From positions 1-64,000 of the forward strand of contig NZ_VUNR01000004.1 of the NCBI RefSeq assembly GCF_009695585.1: a stretch of 64,000 nt of DNA, written 5' to 3'. The notes under the pieces were generated by a model. The model searched no databases, was not told the DNA's origin, and was given only the letters and a program-made list of their open reading frames with translations. The position numbers and the translations under genes were made by a program. Positions 47,243-55,311 of the stretch are shown piece by piece. The stretch's first letter is position 1. Each line of letters starts with the position of its first letter. The DNA is from Anaerovibrio slackiae (GTDB lineage: Bacteria > Bacillota > Negativicutes > Selenomonadales > Selenomonadaceae).

Positions 47243-47256
47243 ATGACAAATGTCAT
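47243..47256. promoter_or_regulatory. Palindrome upstream of the PTS gene
   Basis: A 14-bp inverted repeat ATGACA-NN-TGTCAT between the response-regulator gene and the PTS gene, about 130 bp above the PTS start. It could bind a dimeric regulator such as the adjacent NarL-type protein; this is inference only. A 10-bp hairpin (CTCACGG...CCGTGAG) between it and the regulator stop has no T-tract. Confidence 0.35.
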
Positions 47257-47292
47257 TTTTCCATCTCACGGGCTGAACACAGCCGTGAGCAA

Positions 47293-48027
47293 TTATTCTA
47301 GAGGCTGCTGTGCCATGCCTGTCTGCACTGCCCAGATCGCCATCTGGGTCCTGTCCCGCAGTGCCAGCTTGCCCAGGGCAATGCTTAGGCTGTTCCGCAC
47401 CGTTCCTTCGGAAAAGTTCAGCTTTTCCGCAATTTCCCTGTTTGACATGCCATGCCCCACCAGCCGCACAATGTTCCGCTCCGTCCTGGTGAGCTCCTTT
47501 ACCCCGCACATGTCAACCTGAATGGAAAATCCCCTTTGCCGTTCCTCCTGCTCCGCCGTGCTGACAGGCTCACCGCCCCAGCCTTCAATAATCCTGTTGG
47601 TGGCCGTTATCTGGCTGAACAGCTTCACCACCTTGGTCACAATGTCCGTATTCAGCATGGCACCGCCCTCTGCCACCTTGCGGATGGCTGCTGACAGCTC
47701 CGGCACGGAAATCCCTTTCAGCAGATAGCCGCTGGCACCATATTTCAGCCCGTTCATCACATACTCATCATCATCAAAAGTAGTAAGGATAATAATCTTC
47801 GTAGCAGGATATTTTTTCTTTACCGCCTTGGTTGCCTGCACACCATCCATCTTGGGCATCCGCACATCCATGAGGATTACATCCGCCGCCTGTTCTTCCA
47901 AAAGCTCCAAAAGCTCCGCACCATTCTGCGCCACGCCTACAACCTGCATATCCTCGTTGATATCCAGCACAATCTGCAAGCTTTCCCGGATAAGCTCCTG
48001 GTCATCTGCTATCATCACCCTTATCAT
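47293..48027 (-). CDS. NarL/FixJ-family response regulator
   Basis: 244 residues: receiver domain with D54 in ILMDVRMPK, acidic pocket D8-D9, then a LuxR-type helix-turn-helix (LTRTERNIVRL to SEGTVRNSLS, about 175-225). The linker (about 125-172) is longer than usual. It follows the histidine kinase gene by 92 bp and precedes the sucrose PTS, so control of that unit is plausible. Confidence 0.88.
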   Translation of the reverse strand: MIRVMIADDQELIRESLQIVLDINEDMQVVGVAQNGAELLELLEEQAADVILMDVRMPKMDGVQATKAVKKKYPATKIIILTTFDDDEYVMNGLKYGASGYLLKGISVPELSAAIRKVAEGGAMLNTDIVTKVVKLFSQITATNRIIEGWGGEPVSTAEQEERQRGFSIQVDMCGVKELTRTERNIVRLVGHGMSNREIAEKLNFSEGTVRNSLSIALGKLALRDRTQMAIWAVQTGMAQQPLE

Positions 48028-48119
48028 GCCATTCCCATCCCTTCCAACTCACAATCTTTTTTAGCCACCGGGCAAACATCTTCTGAAAGATGACATTGCC
48101 TTCCAAATTACAGTCAAAG

Positions 48120-49490
48120 TTATCCCTGCATATTCCGGGGCAGATTTACTTCAAGCACAAAGCCCTTCTCGCCCCAGTATGCCAAAGTGCCGCCCAGAAG
48201 CTCCACCCGCTCTGCCATGTGATGAAGGCCGAAGCCCTTCTTGATCTCAGGACAGCCCACACCATTATCCGAAATGATAATATTCAGCATATCCCCGGCT
48301 CCTGCCATAAATATCTTCACCCGGCTGGCATGGCCGTGACGGCTGGCATTGGTCAGGCTTTCCTGCACAATACGATAGAGCACATCAGTCTGATCCTGCC
48401 TGAGATTTTCCGGGAAGCTGTCAAATTGCAGCTCCACCTTTACACCGCTGGCATCCGAAAAATCTTCCACCAGCTTCCGCAGAGCATCCCTGAAAACCAG
48501 CTTTTCCAAATCATCCGGCCTCAGCATGTGCATGCTGCGCCTGACATCCGTAATGCCCCGCTGAGCAGCCGCCTTGATTTTCGCCAGCTGCTTTTTTGTA
48601 ACCTCCGGGGCATAATCCACCGTCACCATGCAGGCATCCAGCCCCGCTACGATGCCTGTCAGGGCATGTCCCAGTGTATCGTGAATTTCCCTTGCCAAGC
48701 GGTTGCGCTCCTTGATTTCCGTCAGGCTGGCGATAGTCATAGCATACTCGCGCAATTTTTTATTTGCCAGATTCAATTCAGTATTTGACTCATTCAACCT
48801 GTTGTTGCTTTCATTAAGCATTTCATTGGTCATAATCATGCGGTAATTCAAATCTGCAATCTCAGCATTTTCCTTGCTCTTATCCTGCAGCAGCACTACC
48901 ATGTACACAACGAAGAACATGATATTGCCGTAACCGGCAAAATTCCTGACTGCCAGCAAAATCCCCTGCACCTCGGAGCTGTAATAAGCCAGATAAACAT
49001 CAAAGGAAATAATATCCATCTTCAGCATGGAAGCACTATAAACAATGACACCATAAACCACCAGCATCAGAAGCAGCATGATTTTCAGCTGCTTCTCCCC
49101 CTGATAGCAATACATAAAATCCGCCAGCAGCAAAAGCACCACGCCATCATAAAAAAGGCTGGTGCTGTGCAGGAGAAAGATACATGCCGCTACTTCTACA
49201 AAAAACACGCAATAACGAAACAGCTGGGGAAGCCGCCGCACATTGCTATAGATATAGCCGCAGCAGGCAACCACCGTAAAAGAACAGACAGCTCCCAGTA
49301 GCATTTCCTCTGCCGGCATGGGCAGCTGTGAAACCCTGTAGAGAAAATCCCTTGCCACCATCCCGGCACTTATCTTCTGCTGGGTTACCCCCATGAAAAG
49401 TGCCAACAGCAAAATGACAGCCCCATTGTAGGCTGTCATCATCACATGCACCCTGTCCGCACGCCCCTTCACAAAATCACGCACCAACAT
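48120..49490 (-). CDS. Sensor histidine kinase, NarL-partner (HisKA_3) type
   Basis: 456 residues from the ATG at 49490 (AGGTGG upstream). Residues 1-205 hold six to seven hydrophobic helices with very short loops, so the signal is probably sensed in the membrane. A coiled-coil linker with ESNNRLNESNTELN repeats leads to the HisKA_3 box EIHDTLGH with H270, then the HATPase domain (SLTNASRHGHAS, DNGVGCP). It phosphorylates the response regulator encoded next. The stimulus cannot be read from the sequence. Confidence 0.88.
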   Translation of the reverse strand: MLVRDFVKGRADRVHVMMTAYNGAVILLLALFMGVTQQKISAGMVARDFLYRVSQLPMPAEEMLLGAVCSFTVVACCGYIYSNVRRLPQLFRYCVFFVEVAACIFLLHSTSLFYDGVVLLLLADFMYCYQGEKQLKIMLLLMLVVYGVIVYSASMLKMDIISFDVYLAYYSSEVQGILLAVRNFAGYGNIMFFVVYMVVLLQDKSKENAEIADLNYRMIMTNEMLNESNNRLNESNTELNLANKKLREYAMTIASLTEIKERNRLAREIHDTLGHALTGIVAGLDACMVTVDYAPEVTKKQLAKIKAAAQRGITDVRRSMHMLRPDDLEKLVFRDALRKLVEDFSDASGVKVELQFDSFPENLRQDQTDVLYRIVQESLTNASRHGHASRVKIFMAGAGDMLNIIISDNGVGCPEIKKGFGLHHMAERVELLGGTLAYWGEKGFVLEVNLPRNMQG

Positions 49491-49574
49491 CAACACCACC
49501 TGCCAATGCCCTGATAAATAACCGCAAAAATTCGTTAATGATATTATAACATCAGCAGTTTTTCCCTTCCACTA

Positions 49575-49684
49575 AAATATAAATTTCAGTTTGTCGTAGT
49601 GGTTATTCGTTACTTCGTGCATATACTGATGATGTAGTTTGATATTTCGTGGATTCTGTTCAGACATTATAAAAGGACAGGTAG
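49575..49684. repeat. Dispersed repeat, copy 3
   Basis: About 110 bp alike to 43300-43410 (AAATTTCA, TCGTAGTG, TTACTTCGTGCATATACTGA and the CTGTTCAGACAT core at 49656-49667). Only the left half of the near-palindrome of copy 2 is present. Its right side runs into a broken ACT-domain gene. On the minus strand it can be read as a short frame beginning MSEQNPRNIKL, also started in the other two copies, but the copies are out of phase with each other. Confidence 0.7.
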
Positions 49685-49809
49685 AAGCCGCGCCAGCCAT
49701 CCTCACGCTCCAGCACATTACCCGGAACCTGCTCAGTCAGGCAGACCAAGGAGTTTTCCTCTCCCGTCCTGCCAATCAGCCATCTATATTCCTCTATCAA
49801 GCTTCCCAT
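49660..49809 (-). pseudogene. Fragment of an ACT-domain protein cut by the repeat
   Basis: A 49-codon frame reading SLVCLTEQVPGNVLERE and DGWRGFYLS in its middle matches a conserved block of small ACT-domain proteins (COG3603 type). Both ends are missing: the C-terminal ligand-binding strands are replaced by repeat sequence (FYNV then stop), and the N-terminal strands are absent upstream. It appears to be a remnant left after insertion of the repeat. Confidence 0.6.
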
Positions 49810-49867
49810 GCCTGTACATTATTCTGTATTTATACATGCATGTACTCGCTTGCATAACAGGTATTTT

Positions 49868-49897
49868 TTTCGGTACTGCCAAAAGACAGTACCGAAA
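49868..49897. other. Perfect stem-loop downstream of the TetR gene
   Basis: An 11-bp perfect stem TTTCGGTACTG/CAGTACCGAAA with an 8-nt loop, 16 bp after the TetR-type stop codon. On the minus strand it is followed by an A-run, not a T-run, so it is not a classic terminator; it could still stabilise the 3' end. Confidence 0.5.
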
Positions 49898-49912
49898 TGC
49901 CAGCCACTTAAC

Positions 49913-50506
49913 TTATTTTTCTATTCCCGGCAGCCCTCGGATAAACATATCCACGCTGCTCTTAATATACGCCTGCTGCTCCACCCCGGACAGCTTGTCC
50001 CCGAAGGAAGCCTTTAAAAAGACATAGCCAAAGGCAGCGGAGAAAAAAGCCAGCACCCTTGCCTCAAGCACTTCCCTGCCAAAGCCCGGCAGCCTGCCCA
50101 GCTCCTGCATTTTTTGCAGATAATCCGTCAGGGCTGATATAAAAGCCTCCGGCACCTTCATGATAAAGGGAGCAGTTTCCTCATACAGCTGCGGTGCCCT
50201 GAGGCCGATGGAGAGATTGACAAAATCCGTTGTCATCCTTGCCATGTATGCTTCCATGAACATCTCCAGGTCCTGCTGCAGCTCCCATTTAACATCAGCA
50301 AACAGCTCCGGCGTAATATTGGCACGCCATGCCGCCTGGCTGACGCCTGCCAGCACTATATCCTTCTTGCTGCCAAACTTGCGGAACAAAGTACATTCAT
50401 TTACCCCTGCCACCTGGGCAATTTCCTTCGTAGTCGTGGCCGTATAGCCTTTTTCCCGCACCAGCCTCATGGCTGCCTCCACGATTTTCCTGCTGGTATC
50501 CTCCAA
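49913..50506 (-). CDS. TetR-family transcriptional regulator
   Basis: 197 residues. The likely start is TTG at 50506 (MEDTSRKIVEAA) with GGAGGTG upstream; an ATG at 50524 overlaps that site. The N-terminal helix-turn-helix reads TTKEIAQVAGVNECTLFRKF (about 28-47). The C-terminal ligand domain is not assignable to a subfamily. A palindrome at its own promoter suggests autorepression. The genes on either side are an unrelated two-component system and an aldose-epimerase-like gene, so its other targets are unclear. Confidence 0.85.
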   Translation of the reverse strand: MEDTSRKIVEAAMRLVREKGYTATTTKEIAQVAGVNECTLFRKFGSKKDIVLAGVSQAAWRANITPELFADVKWELQQDLEMFMEAYMARMTTDFVNLSIGLRAPQLYEETAPFIMKVPEAFISALTDYLQKMQELGRLPGFGREVLEARVLAFFSAAFGYVFLKASFGDKLSGVEQQAYIKSSVDMFIRGLPGIEK

Positions 50507-50518
50507 AGCCCCACCTCC

Positions 50519-50565
50519 ATGCAAGTGAACACTTTCATACTAGCAAAATTCCGCCCTTATGTCAA
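50519..50565 (-). promoter_or_regulatory. TetR-type gene promoter and operator
   Basis: Minus-strand -35 TTGACA (50560-50565), 17-bp spacer, -10 TAGTAT (50537-50542). Directly below is a 20-bp palindrome with 9-bp arms (ATGAAAGTG and CACTTGCAT, one mismatch) at 50519-50538, a typical TetR operator position covering the start point. Confidence 0.75.
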
Positions 50566-50576
50566 CACATACCGGC

Positions 50577-51452
50577 TCACCCTTCAATCACGATGCTGTA
50601 TTCAGCCTCAAAGCTTTTGCCTGCTGCCAGGCTGATGATGCCTTCCTTTTCGCTGATTTCTCCCTCAAAATCATCATAATCAGCATGGCCATGCCATGGC
50701 TCCAGGCAGATAAAAGGCGCACCGCCCTGGCTAGGGGACCAGATGCCCCAATAAGGAAAACCTGCTGCCCTGATGCCCACAGCCTTGCTGGTTTTGGCGG
50801 AACGCACCATGATGGTATCAGAGCGCAGATCATCCACAATGCGGGCATCCTCCCTGAACAGATCATAATTCAGTGGCAAAGTCCTGCCCTGCAAAAAATC
50901 CTGCTTGGTATGCTTCAGCAGGCAGCCCGGTGCCAAATCGTAGGCACCGCTTGCCTCCTCCCGTGGAAAATCCAGATAGCAGTCCTCGAACCGCCCCTCA
51001 CCGCCAATTGGGCAGCGCAGAGCCGGATGGGCACCGATGGAAAAATACATTTCCTTCTCATCAGCATTGATGACCTTCCAATGGACAGCTACAGATTTCC
51101 CCTCCAGCCGATAGGTAATTTCCAGCCGGAACTTAAACGGATACACCTTCAAAGTTTCCTCATCATAGTCAAGAGCCATGGTAATGCTGTTTTCCGTCTG
51201 CCCTGCCAGCTTATACTCGGAAATCCTGCCGATGCCGTGGCTGGGAATCTCATACTCCTGTCCCTGATACCTGTATTTATTGTTCTTTACCCTGCCCACA
51301 ATTGGGAACAGCACCGGGGAGCTGTACTGCCAATACTCAGGATTGCCATCCCACAAATACTGGGTTCCATCCTGCCTGTCCAGCACCTCTCTCAGCTCGC
51401 CGCCATGCTCGCGGACCTTTATCCGCAAAAATTCATTTTCCAAAGTATACAT
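50577..51452 (-). CDS. Aldose 1-epimerase family protein
   Basis: 291 residues from MYTLENEFLRIKV (start 51452, AAGGGG 8 nt upstream). The galactose-mutarotase-like beta-sandwich is shown by FPIVGRVKNNKY, IPSHGIGR, SIGAHPALRCP (the catalytic histidine region) and the end region ICLEPWHG. It probably interconverts anomers of a hexose or hexose-6-phosphate (YeaD/LacX-like branch). It lies downstream of the OPT/PqqD pair and a terminator, so it is likely a separate unit. Confidence 0.85.
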   Translation of the reverse strand: MYTLENEFLRIKVREHGGELREVLDRQDGTQYLWDGNPEYWQYSSPVLFPIVGRVKNNKYRYQGQEYEIPSHGIGRISEYKLAGQTENSITMALDYDEETLKVYPFKFRLEITYRLEGKSVAVHWKVINADEKEMYFSIGAHPALRCPIGGEGRFEDCYLDFPREEASGAYDLAPGCLLKHTKQDFLQGRTLPLNYDLFREDARIVDDLRSDTIMVRSAKTSKAVGIRAAGFPYWGIWSPSQGGAPFICLEPWHGHADYDDFEGEISEKEGIISLAAGKSFEAEYSIVIEG

Positions 51453-51532
51453 AAAAAACACCCCTTATAAAACATGACACCAGAGGGAAATCCCCTCTTT
51501 TCCCATTGTATGCCAATCCCATGCAAAATGCA

Positions 51533-51576
51533 AATCAGGCTGTACCAGAGATATTTTTCTCCGGCACAGCCTGATT
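51533..51576 (-). terminator. Terminator after the PqqD-like gene
   Basis: A long stem AATCAGGCTGT-x-CC-x-GAG pairing with its complement (51533-51576), loop of A/T, 11 bp after the PqqD-like stop. The run after it on the minus strand is TTTGCATTTT. Confidence 0.7.
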
Positions 51577-51586
51577 GCTTTATGAA

Positions 51587-51922
51587 TTATTTTCTGATGA
51601 TGAGCTGATGCTGCTCCATGATATTGAAAAACTGTCCCAGCCTTTGCAGGAGAGGCTCTGCCTCCTGCCCGAACTTTTCCTTGACAGCCTCGGAAATAGA
51701 CAGCACATCATCCTTCTGCCCCAGCTGAAGCCAGACCAGGCTGCCAATAGCATCCAGCTTGATATAGCTGATGGCAGGGCGGTTGAAAACCTTTTGCACC
51801 AAGCGGTTGAAAAACCCCTTGTTTTCCACGGTCAGCTCCACCAGCCCTTCCTCATCCTGACGCCAGCTGATGGCAGGATTCCTTGCATAGGCAAGGTCAA
51901 AAATATTTTTAGGTTTCAGCAT
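51587..51922 (-). CDS. PqqD-like (RRE-fold) protein
   Basis: 111 residues resembling PqqD: NPAISWRQDEEGLVELTVE, then YIKLDAIGSLVWLQL and an end helix. PqqD-type domains bind precursor peptides (RiPP recognition element) for radical SAM modification enzymes. No peptide-modifying enzyme is nearby; instead the gene lies 6 bp after an OPT transporter gene and is surely co-transcribed. A role in binding a peptide handled by that transporter is a guess. Confidence 0.7.
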   Translation of the reverse strand: MLKPKNIFDLAYARNPAISWRQDEEGLVELTVENKGFFNRLVQKVFNRPAISYIKLDAIGSLVWLQLGQKDDVLSISEAVKEKFGQEAEPLLQRLGQFFNIMEQHQLIIRK

Positions 51923-51928
51923 GGAAAA

Positions 51929-53794
51929 TTACGCCTTCCTGCCCTTTAAGATATACGCCACAAAAATGGCTATCAGCAGGGCAAAGGCAGCCACGCCGCC
52001 GGCATTGTCCAGATACAGCACATCAGACATATCGGCATTGACATTGAGAACCGCCATCAGTGCCAGCAAGATACCAAGTATGCCCTCACCGGCAATCATG
52101 CCGGAAGCAAAAAGAGTGCCATTTTCAACGCAGTCATCTTCAGCAGCCTGCTTGCGGCTGTCAAAATACTTGCGGATAATGCCGCCTATCCACATTGGCA
52201 GGCTCATGTGAATAGGCAAATACATGCCTATGGCCACTGCCAGGACAGGAATTTGCAAAATTTCCATAGCGATAGCCACTGCTACCCCCATGCCAATCAA
52301 GCACCAAGGCAGATTGGCCGACATAACGCCTTCCACTACCATCTTCATCAGCATAGCCTGAGGGGCAGCCAGCTCCTGGGAGCCAAAGCCCCATGCCGCA
52401 TCCAGCAGGTACAGGATGCCGCCCACAGACAAAGCGGCAGCGGCAACGCCTGCCACCTCGCCCAGCTGCTGCTTGAAAGGTGTTGCCCCCAGAATATAGC
52501 CTGTCTTGAGGTCCTGAGAGGTATCTGCTGCCATAGCTGCAATAATCGCTACCAAAGAACCTACTGTAACAGCTGCCACCATGCCCGGCTGGCCTGTATT
52601 GCCTGCCAGGATAAAGGCAAAGGTGGTAAAGAGCATTGCCGCAATAGTCATGCCGGACACAGGGTTGTTAGAAGAACCAACTACACCTACAATCCGTGAA
52701 GACACAGTAGCAAAGAAGAAGCCGAAGATAACTACCAGAAATGCCCCCAGCACGCCCAGAGGAATAATTGGCAGCAGGCCAATCAGCAGCACCATGAGAA
52801 TGACGCCGCCAATAATCACCGTCATAGGCAAATCCTTGTTGGTGCGCACAGCAGCTCCGGAAGAGCCGCCAATAGTGGCAAGAGACTGGCGGAAGGTAGT
52901 TACCAGCATCGGCATGGTCTTGATGAGGCCGATAATGCCTCCGGCAGCCAGCGCACCGGCTCCAATATAGCGGACGTAGCTGGACCAGATCCCCCAGGTC
53001 CCCAGCTCGCTGATAGGCGCCTTGCCCGGAAACAGCACTGCATCACCGCCAAACATCACAATACACGGCATAAGGCAGAACCAGCTCAGGACAGCACCGG
53101 ACAAGAGCAGGCTGGAAACCCTGTAGCCGCAGATGTAACCCACGCCCAGCAGTGCCGGCAGGACATCACAGCCGATCCCTGCTCCCTTGAACTTATCCAA
53201 AGACCAGTCAACCTCACTTGGAAAAATCTTCAAGCCGTCTGCAATAAATTTGTATACTGCCGCAAAGCCCAGCCCGGCAAAAATCTTGCCTGCCTTGGAG
53301 GAATGTCCCTCGCCTGCCAGCAGAATATCCGCACAGGCAGTACCCTCCGGATAGGGCAGCACGCCATGCTCCTTGACAATCAGAGCCTGGCGCAAAGGCA
53401 CCATAAACAAGATGCCAAGAATACCGCCAATGAAGGCAATAACCGTAATTTCCAGTATAGGCGGCGGCTCAGTGCCCCATTCCTTCGCCCACATAAACAA
53501 GACCGGCAGCGTAAAAATACACCCGGCAGCCAGGGATTCACCAGCTGAACCAATGGTCTGCACCATATTGTTCTCCAAAATCGAATCCCTGCGCATCAGC
53601 ACGCGGATAACCGCCATCGAAATAACTGCTGCCGGTATGGAGGCTGAAATGGTCATACCCACACGCAAGCCTAAATACGCATTGGCCCCGCCAAACAGCA
53701 CAGCCAGCAGCACGCCTACAATAACCGCTGTAACAGTCAGCTCCAAAGGCTTCTTGTCAGCCGCAATATAGGGCTTAAATTTTTCTGTTGACAT
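51929..53794 (-). CDS. OPT-family oligopeptide/metal-chelate transporter
   Basis: 621 residues with about 14-16 membrane helices. OPT features include the N-terminal GGANAYLGLRVGMTISASIP, PYPEGTACADIL and the VGSSNNPVSGMT stretch. The family imports small peptides, siderophore-like or metal-chelate compounds by proton coupling. It is the first gene of a two-gene unit with the PqqD-like gene. Confidence 0.88.
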   Translation of the reverse strand: MSTEKFKPYIAADKKPLELTVTAVIVGVLLAVLFGGANAYLGLRVGMTISASIPAAVISMAVIRVLMRRDSILENNMVQTIGSAGESLAAGCIFTLPVLFMWAKEWGTEPPPILEITVIAFIGGILGILFMVPLRQALIVKEHGVLPYPEGTACADILLAGEGHSSKAGKIFAGLGFAAVYKFIADGLKIFPSEVDWSLDKFKGAGIGCDVLPALLGVGYICGYRVSSLLLSGAVLSWFCLMPCIVMFGGDAVLFPGKAPISELGTWGIWSSYVRYIGAGALAAGGIIGLIKTMPMLVTTFRQSLATIGGSSGAAVRTNKDLPMTVIIGGVILMVLLIGLLPIIPLGVLGAFLVVIFGFFFATVSSRIVGVVGSSNNPVSGMTIAAMLFTTFAFILAGNTGQPGMVAAVTVGSLVAIIAAMAADTSQDLKTGYILGATPFKQQLGEVAGVAAAALSVGGILYLLDAAWGFGSQELAAPQAMLMKMVVEGVMSANLPWCLIGMGVAVAIAMEILQIPVLAVAIGMYLPIHMSLPMWIGGIIRKYFDSRKQAAEDDCVENGTLFASGMIAGEGILGILLALMAVLNVNADMSDVLYLDNAGGVAAFALLIAIFVAYILKGRKA

Positions 53795-53815
53795 ATAGAT
53801 TCTCCTTTATATAAA

Positions 53816-55297
53816 TTAATCCTGAAAGCCGAAATCCTTCAGGATATTATCCCGGTTGCGCCAGTCCTTCTTGACCTTTACCCACAGGTCAAGGAAAACC
53901 TTGCACCCCAGCAGCATCTGGATATCGGCACGGGCCTGGGCACCGATTTCCTTCAAAAGTGCCCCCCGCTTGCCGATGACGATGCCCTTCTGGGAATCCC
54001 GCTCCACATAGATAGTGGCACGGACATACATATCACCATTGTCCCTTGGCTTCATCTCCTCAATATCCACCGCAATGGCGTGAGGAATTTCCTCCCTGGT
54101 CTGCAAAAGGGCCTTTTCCCTGATCAGCTCCGCCACAATCAGCCTTTCCGGCTGGTCCGTCACCATATCCTCAGGATAATACTGAGGCCCCTTGGGCAGA
54201 TGCTTCTTGATCTCCGCCAAAAGGCCGTCCAGGTTGTTTTCCTCCTTGGCAGAAATCGGCACTGTAGCCGCAAAGTTATACCTGCCATTGTAGCCGGTAA
54301 TAATCGGCAGCAGCTGCTCCTTGTCCTCCAGCAAATCCAGCTTGTTGATGGCAAGTATTACCGGCCTCTCAGTGGCCTGCAGCCTCTCAAGGATATACTG
54401 CTCCCCGGGGCCGAATTTCTCAGTGGCATCCACCACGAAGATAATGGCATCCACTTCCTTGAGGGTTCCCTCGGCAGCACGCACCATGTACTCACCCAGC
54501 TTGTGCTTCGGCTTGTGAATGCCCGGCGTATCAAGAAATACCATCTGGGCATCCTGCTGGGTAAGCACGCACATAATACGGGTACGGGTAGTCTGTGGCT
54601 TGTCGGACATAATGGCAATCTTCTGCCCGATGAGGCTGTTAATCAGGGTTGACTTGCCCACGTTGGGACGGCCAATCACTGCCACAAAGCCGGATTTGTG
54701 CGTCTTGGGATCAATCTGCAGCTTCGGCTCTGACGGCAATTCTGCCAGCTTTATCTCCTTGCCCTTGCTCCTGGTCACCTGGGCTTCCTGAGCCAGCGGC
54801 AGAACCATGCCCTTGCCATCCCGGGAAATCCCCAGCTTTCCCATGATGTACCGCTGTTCCTCCTCCATCTCCATGCGTTCTTCTTCTTCCATGTGGTCAT
54901 ACCCAAGAAGATGCAGCATGCCATGCACGGTCAAAAAGGACAGCTCCCTTTCCATGCTGTGGCCGTATTCCTGTGCCTGCGCCCAGGCACGCTCCAGGGA
55001 GATAATAATATCCCCCAGCACCTCCGTCTCCGGCCCATCCTCGATTTCCGGCTCCTCGCTGTCCACAAAGGCAAAGGACAGCACATCTGTAGGCCTGTCC
55101 AGTCCCCGGTATTCCCGGTTAAGACTATGTATATGCTCGTCATTAGTCAGGGTTACGCTGACCTCGCTGTTTTCCACATCATACAAAGGGCCGGTAATCT
55201 CCACCGCCCGCCTGACAATATTTTCCAGTTCCTCCAGGCTGCCCATCGCCTCAGGCAGCTGCAAATCTTCAGGCTCACGCCCGATAATAATCTCCAT
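53816..55297 (-). CDS. YbeY-Era fusion protein
   Basis: 493 residues starting at the ATG at 55297 (AAGGAG 6 nt upstream). Residues 1-160 are a complete YbeY endoribonuclease with the zinc motif H125-x3-H129-x5-H135 (HGMLHLLGYDH). After a 40-residue linker, residues 200-493 are a full Era GTPase: GRPNVGKS (209-216), DTPG (256-259), NKLD (318-321), and a C-terminal KH domain with VIGKRGALLKEIG. YbeY matures the 3' end of 16S rRNA and Era binds that end; in most bacteria they are separate proteins. There is no stop codon or frameshift between them. phoH lies 14 bp upstream. Confidence 0.93.
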   Translation of the reverse strand: MEIIIGREPEDLQLPEAMGSLEELENIVRRAVEITGPLYDVENSEVSVTLTNDEHIHSLNREYRGLDRPTDVLSFAFVDSEEPEIEDGPETEVLGDIIISLERAWAQAQEYGHSMERELSFLTVHGMLHLLGYDHMEEEERMEMEEEQRYIMGKLGISRDGKGMVLPLAQEAQVTRSKGKEIKLAELPSEPKLQIDPKTHKSGFVAVIGRPNVGKSTLINSLIGQKIAIMSDKPQTTRTRIMCVLTQQDAQMVFLDTPGIHKPKHKLGEYMVRAAEGTLKEVDAIIFVVDATEKFGPGEQYILERLQATERPVILAINKLDLLEDKEQLLPIITGYNGRYNFAATVPISAKEENNLDGLLAEIKKHLPKGPQYYPEDMVTDQPERLIVAELIREKALLQTREEIPHAIAVDIEEMKPRDNGDMYVRATIYVERDSQKGIVIGKRGALLKEIGAQARADIQMLLGCKVFLDLWVKVKKDWRNRDNILKDFGFQD

Positions 55298-55311
55298 TAA
55301 AATCTCCTTTA

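Noticed and set aside
49868-49897. Intrinsic terminator for the TetR-type gene
   Set aside because: The stem is perfect, but the run after it on the minus strand is A, not T, so it is listed only as a stem-loop.
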